64,000 bases of DNA from Panagrolaimus kolymaensis (GCA_028622995.1 JAJQJQ010000049.1:248001-312000), one strand, 5' to 3'. Positions 11,651 through 25,200 are shown, numbered from the stretch's first letter. The notes: a model not told the origin generated them from the sequence alone. Program-made: numbers and translations.

Positions 11651-14600
11651 ATAGTAATCAAAATTTAACAATAATTTTCCAACTTATATTGTTTTCCTTT
11701 TCGCACTTGAGCACATAAAGAAACAAGAAAATTGTGGCCTTTAACTTGCAAAAACATAAAGTAAGCATAAAATTTTTGTGGCTATTTTGGTTGGGGTAAT
11801 AAAAAAACGGAAAAATTTGATAAGAAACCATGTGTTTTTTGTTGTGGAAAGAAAATAAGCGGAACTATCACCGTCCAATTGATCAAAAGAAGAAGAAAAA
11901 TGAAGCTTGTGATGTTCGATATTGTCAAAAGGTTAATGTTTACCATTAAATTTTGAGTATTTTGGAAATTATGTTATCAGAAAAAATATGGCAAAAATAT
12001 GAGTTTTATTCTTTGCAAAAAAAATTGGGTAAAGAGGAGTCACAAAATGAAAGTCTAAATTTTGAACAAAAATTAAAACTAAAAACAAAACAAAAAATTA
12101 TGGGCAATAATTGATTTATATTCATTTATTATATATATTTTTTTAATTATAGGATAACAAATTTCAAAAAGTCAGACAACCTTTACATTTTCAGAAGAAA
12201 AAATCACCTTTACAATCAAAGAAAAAATTTAAATCAAATTATTGTTTTTTATTTTTTATTTTTCCAGCTTTAGCTGATAATTTAAAATGTTTAAAAACAA
12301 TAAAAACTGTAACTTTGTCCTAATAACAACCAATTATTAATTCTGAAAATTTTAAGAAAAAATAACCTGTTTGTCAGCCAACCCTCGCACTTAATAAAAC
12401 CAAAAAATTTCCCTTAACAGAAATGAAACTAAATCTTCCAAGAAATCCCAGAAATTTACTTTCTTTTATAAAACAATTTTAACTTTCTTCAAAGATTTAA
12501 AGAATAAAGATTCTCCACCTCCTTTTTTCAAACATCACAAATCTCATGTTCATTGTCTGCTTGTGGCTCTACTAAATACAAAATGATCAAAAACAACAAT
12601 GTACACATAAAAGTTTGAAAACCATGACATGAGTTTTTGAAAGAAAAAAAATTCAAAAGAAATGGAAAACGTTGACTTACATATTTTTTTATTTATTTCA
12701 AAGCACAAACACAAAAAAAATTTTGAGAGTGAAAAAAAGAGTTAAAAATATGCTTACAAAAAAGTTTTTTTTTCTTTTTCATTTCACGTATATTTCACGC
12801 TTTTTTTTTATGCTGAAAGGACGCTGAAAATAAAAAAACAAACAAATATATAAACTTTTTTCTCTCTCTCTCTTTGCGCAGAGGAGAGAGAGCAGTCAGT
12901 GTCTCCTCTACCAGTCAGTCAGTTGAGTGGCTTTAAAATAAAAAATTTTGAAGAAAGGATATTTTTTTCCGGTGAAAAAAAAACACAAAATAAATACAAA
13001 CTCCAAAAACAATCGTGTCCTTTTAAAATTTTTTGAGGACAAGAGAAGAAGAAAAAAATTGAGGTAAAGGAAAAAGAAAGTGTTCTTTGATGTAAGAAAA
13101 GAATTTAAAAAAAAAACATCGAAGAAGATAGTCGAAAGGTGAAAAAAGAAATTTTAGAGCTTCTTTTTGAGTCTTTTTTGTGTCAATGCTTCTCTGTCAG
13201 GAACAATAATGGCAAAAAAAAGGCAGAAAGTGGAGTCACAAAAAAAAAAGAAGAAAGAGATAAAGAATAAATAATTATTATGGAAATGAAAAAAATTATT
13301 TATTGTTTGTGTCGTGCCAATGAGAGTTGTGCTTCTTTTTTTAAAGCTGCCCTTTTTATGCCTTTGTCACCACTCATGGCACAAAAGAAACACACAACCA
13401 CAAAAAAAGACGAGAGGATAGTATTAGATGGAAATAGATGCTGCACATGGATGCCAAAGTATATGGTTTATATTTTTGAAAGTACAAATTCAAGTAAAAA
13501 AATAAATATAAATATTAATCAAAGGATTAATATTTTTTCTTTTTTCATAGTTCATAAATAAATAACATTTTTAAGTGGGTTTAAATTTAATGGATATTAA
13601 GTGTAAGAACTTACAGAAAGAATTTAAAGGAAATACTTTTAAATTATAAAAAAATGTGGGTACAAAAGGGTTGTTAAATCCTTATAACCTTTTTTTGTAG
13701 TTTTTTAATTAAACAAAAAATTATTAATTCTTTAATTTTTAAAAAAAATCAATAAATGAATTTTTTAAACCTTTTTTATTCAATGAGAATCTACGTTGTT
13801 CATAGGTATGTTTTAGAAATAAAAAACCAAACAAATATTTTTAATTTTAATAAAATATACAGAAAAGAAGAAGAAAAGCATAAAGGTTCAAGTATTCAGA
13901 TTTATTGTTTTTTTTTACCTGATCAAATCACATGGCTACAGTAAACAAACAAAAATTTAAACTTTCCTTGTTGCATTCTTTTTTTGAATATTAAAAAAAA
14001 AAGATTCTGAAATTCAATAAAAAATAAATAATTACAAAAAACTCTCAAATAAAAAAAATTGGAACAGAAATTTGAAACTTTTTCTTTTGAGTTTTTGAAA
14101 TCTCTTATCCAAGTGCAAGCGAATTTTGAGATGGATGCGGTGGCGGAAAAAATGAATAATTAAATACATAAAAAAATAAAATAAAAAAGTTTACTCAGAA
14201 ATTCATTTCTTTTTTTCTTTTTCATTTGTTTATAAAATTCTTTCAATTTTCAAGTGGTTATGGGTGGATAGATAAAGGATATGTTTGAGATTAACAAAAA
14301 AATCTTCTATCCATGATAAGTAGAAAAAAAAAGAATAATTTTTGTTTCACTTAATTTTTTATATTTTTTATTTGTTTAAAAGCTTAGATTAAAAAATGCA
14401 AAAAAAAGTTGCTTCCGCTTCTTTTGTTTTATTTGTTTAAAAATGAAAAAAAACTCATGTTTGAAACATGAGAATTTATTTTTTTTCGGTTGTTGAATAA
14501 CAAATAAATTGTTTTACCACCACCACCCGCTCGTTTTTTTTTGGTATTTGTTTGTTTTTTGTTGTTCGCGGAATTAAAAACACAATAAAAAAATGTTGTG

Positions 14601-17403
14601 AAAAACTTTGAAAGAAGTTTGTTAAACAGAAGAAGAAAAGTTTGAAGAATCAAGGATTTAATTTTTTGATTATTTAAAAAAAAGGTGCCTGGTGATTGAT
14701 TTTTGTTGATAAGTAAATAAACATTGTAAGAAAAGATAGTGAAGTTAACTTATGATCATCAGACATTTCAAAAGTTTTACAAGAATCATGTTTTTTTTAA
14801 AATAAAAAAAGGAAAAATAAATAATTGCATCATTCCCATTTTTTTACTGTTTCTCTTCGAATTGAAAAAACAGAATTTTTTGAGAGGCTAAAACTCTCCG
14901 GCTTCTAAAATAGAAAAATCAGTGAAATTTAATTGAAACAAAGTTCTAAAAACTGATACTCATCAAACTTTTTGTATTTTCGCTTTCCAGATAACTTTAT
15001 TTTAATAATTATTAGCGCTAAGAAAATATTAATGCTAAAGTTTTTATAATTTGTAAATTTAAAAAAAGAATAAAATAATGTCTACCAACGCCCAAGTCCA
15101 AGTTTCTATTTTAAAATAAACTTAATTTTAAAAAATAATACGCTTTTTTAAAAGAATTCAAGAAATTTGTTCTTCTCAACAAAAAAAAAATATGAAAAGA
15201 ATGAAGTGAAAAATTTTTTTGATGACATTCATCAACAGTGGATTCATTGCATCTCCTTTAAAAAAATTACTAAAAAATTGCATATTCATTTTCACTTTTT
15301 TATTATTTCCATAGTTTGTGCCATCGTCATCATATTTTTTATTTCAAGTTGAATTAAACTTTCGAACTTTTTCTAGACTTTTTTTTCTAACTAACTAACA
15401 TAAGTAAATATCGACAAACAGACTTTTTTTTTAGCCCTATTGAAAAAAGTGAAAAGTTTTGACAAAAAAATCTTTTGAAAAAAAAAACTCCGTTGGTCGT
15501 CGGTTATCGTCGTCGGCTATTGTTGTTGTTCTCCTTCACTTTATTTTTTATCCTTAGCTTGCTTGTACTCTAACAAACACAAAAAAATATTGTTCTTCCA
15601 CTTCTTTGGATTGTACTCTAACAACAATGACAATAATAATAATAATAGATTTTTTTCCATTTTTTTTTTAATAATATTTTGAACTTTAACCTTTGAAGTT
15701 CCTTATATTTTTTTTACAACAATGAAAAAAGGTTTTTTTGCCAAAATATTATGATGTTTCGAACTTCATACATCATAGAGGAATATGAATATGTATGGGG
15801 GAAAAAAAGGGAGAGATATGTTTAAGTTGCTATAAATACAAATAAAAATTAGCATAATTTTACATAAATTGTGTAAAATCACAAAAAGTCGCAGATGATA
15901 TGGGTTTTAAAAGGTTAATTCGTTCATAAATTAAAAAAACATGATAAAATAAATTTTTTCTTATAAATAAAAAAACAAAAATAATCATATCAAAAAAATT
16001 TTCTTGTTTTCTACCGCGGATTCCCGTAATGAAAATTTTGATTAACAATGGCTATCAAAAATTAAGTTTTACCTGTACTTTGGATCTTGCTAGAAGGTTT
16101 ATCAAAATTTCTCAAGTTTTATAGAAAAATAAGTATAAAAAGTTTTTAAAAAAAGATGATTAAATTTTCAATAAATATCAAACACTTCTATTTTTTCTAT
16201 GAGAAAATTTTAACTGCCAATAAAATATTTTTAAAGATTTGACACTTTTATAGACGCGTGTAAACATTAACGGACACAAATAATTTCAAAATTGCCACAA
16301 AATTACTTTAAAAGTATCATAAATAATAACACAAAAAACTTTCTTTTTTAATTTTCTTGGCATTTAAAAATATATTAAAAAAACAATAAACAATCTTTAT
16401 TAAAAACTCCATAAATTTTAATAAAGCTTTTTTTTCTGATACCGTAATCCAAGAAAACTTCTTCTTTTTTTGAATAAAATTTTAAGCTAATTAGACACTA
16501 TTCAAATTTAATACAAAGGAAAATCTTTTCTTTATTATTTTTATAAAAAAGAAAGTAACTTATTTAAAAAAAGAAAAATGAAAGTTACACTTTTGATGAC
16601 ACTCGCTTCATTTATCCCTTTTTCATCTTTCAATAACAAAAAATTACTCAAATATAACGAAAAATAAGAAGGAAGCAACGAAGCCTTTCTTTTACAACGA
16701 CGCACCGTTGGCATTTAGTTTATTTTTTTTAATGGCGACGATGACAAAAAAATAAGTAAGTAAAGTAGCCATGGAGACACTAATACGTTTTGAACTTTGT
16801 GTTTTTTTTTAAATTTATTGCACTCACTTAAAATTAATGAAATTCACAAATACAAATAAATGTATAAAAATGGTTACAAAAAATATTATTATTAAAGTTT
16901 ATTATTTAAATAAATGTAAAAGTTATGTTTTCAAAAAATGGCTTATTAAAAAACAAAAGCGCTGCATTTAACTTCATTTTTCCTATTTATTTAATTTTTT
17001 ATTTTCAAAGATATCAACTAAAAGAAATTTAAAAGCAAAAGAAAAAATAAATAAATAACGCCTTATTTTTTTGTTGCGGAAAATTAGGATCAGATAAACG
17101 AGAGCTTTAGAAAATTTTCTACAGTGTCTTCAAATGTTTCAAAGCCTTCGTTTAGAATATTGCTTGCATATATGAAAGATGTAACTTTACAAAAAAAGTC
17201 CACTCTTATAAATTCTTATTTGATATTTATTTTAAGAATTACAGAATAAAATACACAGTAGGAAATACAGTTGAATAAAATAATAATATGGATAATACAA
17301 TAATACAAATAAAATAATACAAGCACACAATAATAAAATGCTCAATAGATTTTTTTTGAGACTTTGATAAATAATAGGAAAACAACGAAGAAACGAAAGA
17401 TTA

Positions 17404-17489
17404 CCCTTTTGCTTTTATGTAATATTGCGGAGAAGCAGACATGGACCGGGTTATTGCCCATGTCTGCTTTTAGCGCATAAGCAAAAGGG
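17404..17489. other. 86-nt nested hairpin
   Basis: The outer arms CCCTTTTGCTT and AAGCAAAAGGG are exact reverse complements. So are the inner arms AAGCAGACATGG and CCATGTCTGCTT, which enclose a 13-nt loop. Short further pairs (ATG/CAT, GCG/CGC) can form between them. It could be a foldback repeat or a small-RNA precursor-like structure. It lies about 400 bp upstream of the gene that starts at 17901. Confidence 0.6.
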
Positions 17490-17900
17490 CAAAAGCGTAA
17501 TAAATGATTTTTTATAAAAAATGAGAAAGGAGAAAGAGAGAGATCGATGATGTGTGATATATGTGAATCACACAATCATCGATAACTCTTAAAAATAAAT
17601 CGATCGACCTTTTTATGAAGAAACCAATCAGGTTCAAAGTCAATATTCACAGCTATTCAAATAATTTGGTAAAATACTTGAAACCACGTATTGCAACCAT
17701 AATTTTGACCTCCATAAATCTTAAATCGTCAAAGTATGCCTTTTAGGGAAATAAAAAAATTGTTTTTCTCAAACTGCAAGCATCTTGGCATTTGAAAAAA
17801 ATTCATTTAGTCTTGTATATATTTTTTTTGCTCTGAATTTAATATACTTCTTTTTTTTTCCTTTGCTCTGAGTAAAACTTTTTTTTGGAGGAAGAAAAAA

Positions 17901-19200
17901 ATGGTGATTGAAATTGAATATTTAAATATTTTACCATTGGAATATAAAAAAGCTGTAAAATCGTTGAATCGAAAATTAAAAATTACAAATGAAATCCAAA
18001 ATATTAATAGATTACTTGTAACTTTTGTTGAAAAATATACAACTGTACCTGAAATATGGAAATATTGGAGACAGTAAAGTTAATGTTTTTTTTTCCACAA
18101 TTGTTAATTTTTCTTTTTTTTTCTCAGAATATCAATTAGAAACCACGCAGACCTTACCAATTTGATGAGCTTCATTGGAATAACTCAACAAGCTTATAAG
18201 CATTTTCGTGAATATTCATTTAATATTTCGGTTATTTTTAATCTCTTTAATAATAATTAAATTTAAAAAATGTTTTATAGAAAACTGCATGGCCTGATTT
18301 TCCAAACTTAAAATGCATTGTTAGTAGCACTGAACGAACATATGAAAAACGATTAGAAATATCAAAAATATTGATTTCATTACCCCATTCAATGTTATCC
18401 GAAGCTTTAGATTTTTATATAGAATTAACTGGTAAGGTTTATTTTAAAATTAAACATAACTTTGAAAAAAATAATTTACATTCTTTTTCATTTTGAGGCG
18501 ACCATATTTCTAAATCCATAAAAGAAAAGTACACAGAATCTTGTAAATTACATGAAAAAATCCTTGAAGCTGATGAAAAAAATGATAGTAAGAAATTATT
18601 AGAAGCTTTCATGGAAACAAAGGACGAAGAATTTATTGTTAAAAATTTTGAATTTCGACTTTCTCAAAAACCATGGAATCAAAGTTTATGGAAGGCGTAT
18701 ATCAAATATTTTGAAAATGAAAAGGGCGATTCAAAGGTTTGATTTAAAATTTAAAAATTATCTTGCAAATTTGAGTTTTTAGGATTTCTTGCAAGTTTTG
18801 TCTCGATATTGCCGCTTATTTTTGGGAGACAAAGAAATGAAAGAAAAGTATCAAAATAAAATAGAAAAAATGACTGAAATTTGTGACTTTGAAATTTCTG
18901 AATTTTGGATTGATTTAATTAAATTTGAATTTCAATTTAATTCAGTCTATTCAGGCAGAACCCTTCTTGAAAAAGCTCTAAAGATTGAATCAATGGATGC
19001 AATGAAAATGTTTGACATCCTTTATCATTTTTTCAAAAATAATTACACAAAAGATTGTCTTAAAGAAATTGAAGAAATAAAAAGCATTTATCTTCAAGGT
19101 TAGTTTTAAAAAAAGTACTTAATTATCACTCAAAAAATGTGAAATTTATGTCTTAAATATATTTCCACTTACTACAGCATTACCACCAAATACAGAATAA
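17901..19200 (+). CDS. Helical (HAT/TPR-like) protein, short isoform
   Basis: Exons 17901-18073, 18128-18230, 18281-18431, 18498-18735, 18783-19098 and a short last exon 19178-19200 join in phase, giving a protein of about 330 aa. The sequence is almost entirely amphipathic helix. Trp/Tyr-spaced units such as VPEIWKYWRQ and QSLWKAYIKYFE recall half-a-TPR repeats of RNA-processing proteins. That similarity is weak and no function is claimed. The last exon adds only ALPPNTE before TAA, and an AATAAA overlaps the stop. The exon ending at 19098 can instead join 19239, in the same phase, extending the protein into the next domain. The start was chosen at the first ATG after an A-rich leader. Confidence 0.6.
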
Positions 19201-19238
19201 AAATGAAATTAAATAATACTAAAAAAAATATTTTTCAG

Positions 19239-20183
19239 CTAATCCAAATTTAGACAAATTCGATTTACAAAAAGTTTTGAACGAAATTTCTTTTGATAAT
19301 CCATTAAATCAAAAATTACCTTTTACAAAAACTGTCAATAATTATATTCTCAAAAATATTTTACATCTACATTTGCGAAAACTTTACCAAATCTCTAAAT
19401 ATTTTTATTATAAATATCGATTAAATTTAATTACAAGATTAGAAATTATTAACGAAATTCCAGTTAATAATAATCAAGAAATTAAATATTCTACAATTCA
19501 ATTTAAGGGAAATATGGTACTTATTTCATCAAAATATTATAATTGGAAAAATATAAATAATATTTATTTAACCCATTCCTTATTCATATCCAATCGTTAT
19601 TATAATATAAAAATATTCTACGAAAAAATAGTTAAATGCGAATTAAAATTTTTGGATCTTCGTTTTTTGCGTTTAACACCAAAAGAATTCAATTTATTAA
19701 CAAATTCTCAAACCATTGAATTTTTACGAATTCAAAGTACTAATATTACAGATGAAGAAAATAATATTTGGCCAGTTGAAAAGCTTTTAACAAATTGTTT
19801 AAATGTTAAAAAAATTACGTAAGGGCTAAATCTTTTTAATTTTTAGAATTACCAAAAATTTTAAAATTTAATAATTATTTCATTTTTTTAGATTGCATTT
19901 TTGCGATGTTACTCTACAAACCTTCCAAGAACTTCTTTCATTAGAATTTAAGAATAAATTTCAACTTTTTGATTTTAATACTTATCAGAATTTAAATTCC
20001 GACCATTTTATTAATTTCATTACAAAAAATCTTGCTCCCAAAGCATTATTAAATTTACACAAAACAAATGACTTTGGAATTGTTGATGAAGTTTTTAAAA
20101 GCTTAATTCAGAACAAAATTCAAAATTGGGCTCCAACAAATGAAAAACCTATTTGTACCTTTAGTTCTTTGATGCTAACATAA
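19239..20183 (+). CDS. Downstream domain spliced to the upstream gene (long isoform 3' part)
   Basis: Two exons, 19239-19818 and 19892-20183, encode about 290 residues ending SSLMLT-stop, with AATAAA overlapping the stop. No in-frame ATG exists near the 5' end; the first is deep inside, at about 19514. The upstream acceptor (TTTTTCAG) fits the phase of the donor at 19098, giving GCT at the junction. The domain therefore most likely reaches its N-terminus through the preceding gene, forming one long protein of about 620 aa. The start of this part is helical (NNYILKNILHLHLRKLYQIS) and later segments alternate Leu with strand-like stretches (LKFLDLRFLRLT, IEFLRIQST), like F-box/LRR-type proteins. 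This assignment is weak. The alternative is a separate gene or a decayed exon set. Confidence 0.55.
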
Positions 20184-20345
20184 ATAAAAAGCACATTCTC
20201 TATATTTTGTTGGATTTTTTTGTCTTTATTTCTTTATTTATAATTTTGTCTTTTTTATAAATGTTAAAATTTTTATTTACTTTCTTTCATACTTTTACAA
20301 ACCGGAAAAAATAATTTCCATTAACAAAATTTTTATTTTTATTTT

Positions 20346-21758
20346 TCATTTATTAGTTAAAATTTTCCACGCAACATCAACATTTCCAATCATTGCATGA
20401 ACTCCATAAGCGCCATCATATAAATTTTCAAACACGGGTTTTCCATTTTCTTTATATTCTGAATATGGAAAAGTAAAGACTTTATTCATTCCAATTTTAG
20501 TGCACATTTTAAATGTGGCCGCTGCTAAACAATATGCAATAAAATATTCACAATTATATTCTTTATAAATTTTTAAACTTTCTAGAAATAAATAATATAA
20601 TAAACCATTTCTGAAAAAGATAATAAGTTTTGATACAACAAAAAAATCTGTGGAATTTCGTAAAAAAAAATTTTTTTGTTGGAATTTAGTCTTTTTTTAA
20701 ATCTCCGCAAGGCTCTTTGAAAAAATGCTTACCCCATATATTCTGGCACGGTTCCTGAAACTTTCATATAACCAATATTTTTAATATTTGGTGGAAGAAA
20801 TTTTCCTGTTTGTTGTAAACATTCATTCAACATGGAATAAATTCGATTGGATTGAATATTATATGGACCATTTTTAATATCTTAAAAATATATATTATAT
20901 TTATTTTTTCATTCACTAAAGTTTTAAACATTTTTTTAGTCTTGGAAAGCGTTATTTAAAAATTTTGTGTCAAAATGGAAATTTTTAAACCTATTAATTC
21001 TATAAAAAAAAAATAATTGTTTACCGTCAGTATAATCAACTTTATGTTTAAATTCAGCATAAGGATCACATAATTTTCCCGTAAACATTTGATCGAAATC
21101 TTCAGGAGTATGAAGTCGATTCACATGAAATCCAACCAATCTATTCCCATCAAAAGCTGCAAAAGAAGCAGGTTTTTTGATTGCCACAGATAATGCATCA
21201 AATGTCATGGTTTCAGTGTCTTCATATTTTGCGTCTATAAAAAAATTTTTTGAATTTAGCATTTGAAAAAAATAAATTTTAAGATTTAAATCAAAAAAAT
21301 TGGATCAAAAGAAAAATTTGCGGAAATAAAACATTCAAGAAAATTTACGTGTTGTGACAAAACTTTTTAAATTTATTTTATCAAAAAAAATATATTTTTT
21401 GTTGGATCCAAAATTTGCATAAATCTTTAAATTTGTTGAAAAAAATAAACTTACTTATAGCTTTCCATAAATTACTATAATTAACAAAATGATAATTATA
21501 AAATTCGCCAATTAAATTAAAATCTTTTTCATCGATTAATTCAATTCTTAATGGACGTCCACCGTTTTTAGGTTTCCATTCAGGATTAATTAATTTCCTT
21601 TCTCCCTTTGGTCGAGTATCAATAAACACTTTTTTATCCACTTTCGAAGCGGCGGCGCCAGCGGGATTAGAAGTTGGAAAAGTTGAATAAAAATTAAGTT
21701 TTCGGCTGCAAACATTTTTTAATAAAAAATTTAATTTTAGCAATCGTTTTGACTCCAT
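20346..21758 (-). CDS. GNAT-family N-acetyltransferase (arylalkylamine-like)
   Basis: Exons 21455-21758, 21025-21234, 20733-20880 and 20346-20610 join in phase, giving 308 aa. The order of features fits nematode and insect GNAT enzymes that acetylate amines with acetyl-CoA: a mixed strand/helix start (RIELIDEKDFNLIGEFYNYHF), a strand with GNRLVGFHVNRL, an acceptor-side segment around SNRIYSMLNECLQ, and a C-terminal motif-A/B region (LLYYLFLESLKIYKEYNCEYFIAYCLAAATFKMCTKIGM). The first 30 residues are basic, hydroxylated and free of acids after Glu2 (RLLKLNFLLKNVCSRKLNF), which could be a mitochondrial or other targeting peptide. The acetyl-CoA loop is not classical R/QxxGxG/A. It is convergent with the plus-strand gene ending at 20183, with only about 160 bp between them. 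The substrate cannot be told from sequence. Confidence 0.75.
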
Positions 21759-23443
21759 TTTTAATTAACGAACTTTATTTAGACAAAAATAAAAAATAAA
21801 ATAAAATAATAGCCCCAAATGATTTTATTATTTTATATTTTCTCTTTAAATACCCTAAAGAAAATGAAAATCAAAACAAAAAGGTTTTTTGATTCAATTT
21901 TTTTCTCTTTCAAAAACTGTGTCCAAAGTTTTGTCCTTTGAAAATAAAAAAAAATTGTTGCGATAATTTGTCGATCGTTGTGTGCACCCAGAGCTCGCTT
22001 TTTTTGATATAAAAACAACAAAGAAAAAAAAGGTAGAGCATCCAACTAATTTTTTTTTGATCAGTGATGAGTGATATATGATTTGTGCTCGATTGATTCA
22101 AAAAGCCAAAAGGCGAAAGTCCATTTTTTAAGATGGATTGAATTTGTCATTAATTTAAAAAAAGTTTTTTTTGTAAATCAAAATAAAATTTGCAGTAAAT
22201 TTATATTTTTTTTTGCTCTCACCTAATTATTTTTGATGTCCTTGTGGTCAAAAATAAAGTTAAACTAAAAAAAGCTAGTGTTCAACAACAAAAAAAGTGT
22301 GCTAAAAGCACACAAAAAAATGAATCAAAAAAATGAACTAAAGAAGCGCCGATTTTATTTTTAGTAGAGAGAAAATAAATTTGGCCGATGACCAACAAGA
22401 AATATTGTGAACAATTGAAAGAAAAATCAAATACAAAAAAGAATAAATAAAAAAGCTTAAAATTAGCCTCGCATTTTATTAGTTTTGTGGTAAAAAATGT
22501 TTTTTGGAAGAAGCCTCGTCGCCAACATATTCAGTTGTGTTGAGTTTTATTCCTGATATGTTTTTTCCATTTTTATCTCTTTTTTGAATATTTAAAGCTT
22601 ATATTTTTAATAATTAAGAATAATAAAATTCCATTACTTTATGGACGCATCGAGGCTGTTTGTTTAAAGCTTTAGAAACCAATGAATTTTCAAACAAAAT
22701 TTGTGGAACTAAAGATCCAAATTCTTTGGACAACTTTAAAGCTAAATTTGAAAGATTTAAATAAATTGAAAAAGGATGAAAAGAAGCTAAAAAATGAAGA
22801 AACCTTTATTGCAACAAAAAATAGCATTAAAGTTAAAATTAATAAAGAGTCCCATGATTTAGAAAAAGGAAAATTTTAAACACACCAAAAAGTTTTGAGA
22901 CTTAAAAAAGAACAATACTCTTATTTTGAGATTCAGAAGAAAAAACACGCTACAAACAAAGATGTAAAATAAAATAAGTTTACTCAACAACAAAAAATGG
23001 TATTTTATGTTTATGAAATTTTTTTAAATGTTTTCTCGAACTATGTATGTATGTCCATATAAAATTCCACATGTTCTTTTTTATTAGTTTGTAATTTTTG
23101 TATCAGAAAGATAAAATAAATATGATTCGCCATAAATTTTGTGATGAAAAACTTTGTTACTCATACATATTTGAAAGCTTTTTTCCCCGCTTGTTTTTCA
23201 CAAAAATCTGGCATTACAAGAATAAACGCCAACGATCCTTCATAGCAAATATTTTCAACCTATTTCATTTCCATTTTTCTCATTTGCAGTCTTCGTTCTT
23301 TTTGATTGTTTGTATTTTAGTTGCTTCCCACATTAGTGATCATTAGTATTATGCCTACATATAATTTGAATATTACCGAAATCGCTTATACAAAAACAAC
23401 TCCGTGACTTATTTCACCGTGAAACTTGTTTAACTTGCGTATT
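21759..23443. other. Intergenic, no supported gene
   Basis: A/T-rich spacer between two divergent genes. A 65-codon Lys-rich open frame at 22682-22879 starts with ATG but has no other support. The regulatory sequence of both neighbours probably lies here. Confidence 0.5.
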
Positions 23444-23449
23444 TTTCAG
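23444..23449 (+). promoter_or_regulatory. Probable trans-splice acceptor
   Basis: TTTTTCAG lies 22 nt before the MATH-BTB start codon, with no upstream coding exon visible. This spacing is typical of a spliced-leader acceptor. An ordinary 5'UTR intron is the alternative. Confidence 0.5.
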
Positions 23450-23471
23450 AACTCTTTCATTATCAACAATA

Positions 23472-24642
23472 ATGGATTCAACTCCAAATTCTTCTGCTGC
23501 TACCGTAAGTTTTTGGTTGTTTCATTTTCAAACTCTTAAATGTTTTATTTTATAGAAAACGATTGAATGTCCTTTCGCAGTCAAATGGGAAATCAAAGAA
23601 GGCGAATTAGCTGCTTTGAAGGATTCAGAAAATGATTTTTTGGAAACAAAATTCTTCGAAGCTTCAAACATTCCCGGTGTTGAATATTATCTTGAAATTT
23701 ATCCAAACGGTGGTGAAGATGAAACTCGTGGAAATGTACTTATTTTCTTGCAACTGAAGTTTGAAAATGAAAAGAAGGTCAAAGCAGATTTCAAGTTTTC
23801 CATTGAATCTGCCAACTTTATTAATGAATTAAATCACGAGTTTGAAAAATCATGGGGATGGGGACAAGCTGATTTCACTACTGCTGAATTATTCGATACT
23901 GAAGAAGGTTTTATTGTTAATGGAAAACTCACTCTCAAATGTCAAGGAACTTTGAAAGTTGAAAGAAAAGTCATCGATATAACAAAAAAATGGGAAGAGC
24001 AAAACTTTTTGGGTAAATTGTGGGAAGCCAATGATTATAATGATTTTACTATTGTTGTTGATGGTCAAAGTATCCAAGTAAGTTTATTATATGTTCATGG
24101 GTTTCTTAATACAAAAAGCAATTTTTTTAGGCTCACAAAAGCATTCTCTCTCTTCGTTCACCCTTTTTCAAAACTATGTTCAATTCTGGAATGAATGAAG
24201 CTGTTGAAAACAGAATGAACATCACTGATTTTACCTATGAAACCGTCAAACTTGCTCTTGAACTTATGTATGATCGAAAAATGTCAACTTTGAATTTGGA
24301 AGAAAAGATCGATGTTCTCATCTTCTTTGATAAATACGACATTCAAGATCTCAAAGTTAGTTATTTTTTATTACTATATTTTCTCTCTTTATGTTATATT
24401 TTAAGGACTTATTGGAAACTTCATTGGTTGAAGACATCTCTCTTGCTACTGTCGTTCGCATTGCAACTTTCTCACTTACTTCAAACTCCGTCAATCTTCA
24501 AAAACGCTGTATGAATTTTTTGGTTGCTTGCTTGAGAATGGATCGACCTATAGATGATTTCGATGCTCTTGATAAAGATTTCGCTTTCACCGTTCTTAAA
24601 AATGTTCATTTTGATATTGTTAAAACTGAATTGTTTCCATGA
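23472..24642 (+). CDS. MATH-BTB domain protein
   Basis: Exons 23472-23504, 23556-24077, 24131-24355 and 24406-24642 join in phase, giving 338 aa. A MATH domain spans about residues 12-150, with strands such as VKWEIKEGE, NVLIFLQLKFE and GKLTLKCQGTLKVER. The BTB domain follows with NDFTIVVDGQSIQ and AHKSILSLRSPFFKTMF, then TYETVKLALELMY and a BACK-like helical tail. In nematodes such proteins act as substrate adaptors for Cullin-3 ubiquitin ligases: MATH recruits the target and BTB binds CUL3 and dimerises. The Asp-Phe and AHKSIL...SPFF motifs of the CUL3-type BTB are intact. An AATAAA lies at 24755. It is convergent with the BAF60 gene. Confidence 0.92.
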
Positions 24643-24754
24643 TTTTTACATTTTCTCGAATTCCGTTGCTTTGCTGTTTTGCATTTTCTTATGTCTCTTT
24701 TGCTTAACTTTCTTGTGTTTTACTTTTTTGTATTCCTTTGTTTTGTTGTTCTTT

Positions 24755-24760
24755 AATAAA
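24755..24760 (+). terminator. Polyadenylation signal of the MATH-BTB gene
   Basis: AATAAA sits 113 nt after the stop codon, in a T-rich 3' region. Confidence 0.5.
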
Positions 24761-25200
24761 TGTTTGAATCTGTGAATATTCTGTCTATTGAAAACAACAC
24801 TAAAATGCATTAAAAAATGTCACAAATGCATTTTTAAGAAAACATAAAAGCTTTATTTGTGCCTACTTTTTTTGTTGTTGAAAAAAGGTAAGTAAAAACA
24901 TTGTTTAACGCAGTAATAAAACTTTAATTATTTACTTTGCAATGAAAGTAAAAATCCAAAAATAAGGTTAGCAGCACCTTTAAAAAATCAACAAACAAAA
25001 CAGCTTCAGCTGTCAAGGAAATGCAAATGAGACTTATCACAAAAAATTAAAATAGGTAAGAAAAACTTTATTATGAACAACAAAAACAAGACAAATACAA
25101 TCACATTACAATGTAAGAGTTTTTAAAGTACATAGTAAATCACAACAAACAAATAATAATAATAACTCTTTAAACAAAATGGATAAAGGCAACAATATTT

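Larger units (their letters stand above)
7013..17403. other. 10.4-kb region without recognised genes
   Basis: A/T homopolymer-rich sequence with only short low-complexity open frames. It contains four copies of the ~55-bp ATGATAGTAA element (listed separately), a tRNA-like relic at 10004-10058, a CT/GA-rich patch at 12862-12930, and a short GC-richer patch near 8490-8565. The 7180-7260 segment just upstream of the gene at 7012 is less A/T-rich and could be its promoter. Confidence 0.55.

Noticed and set aside
22682..22879. 65-codon Lys-rich frame with ATG
   Set aside because: Helix-like but isolated, with no splice sites or recognisable relation; chance is likely in this base composition.
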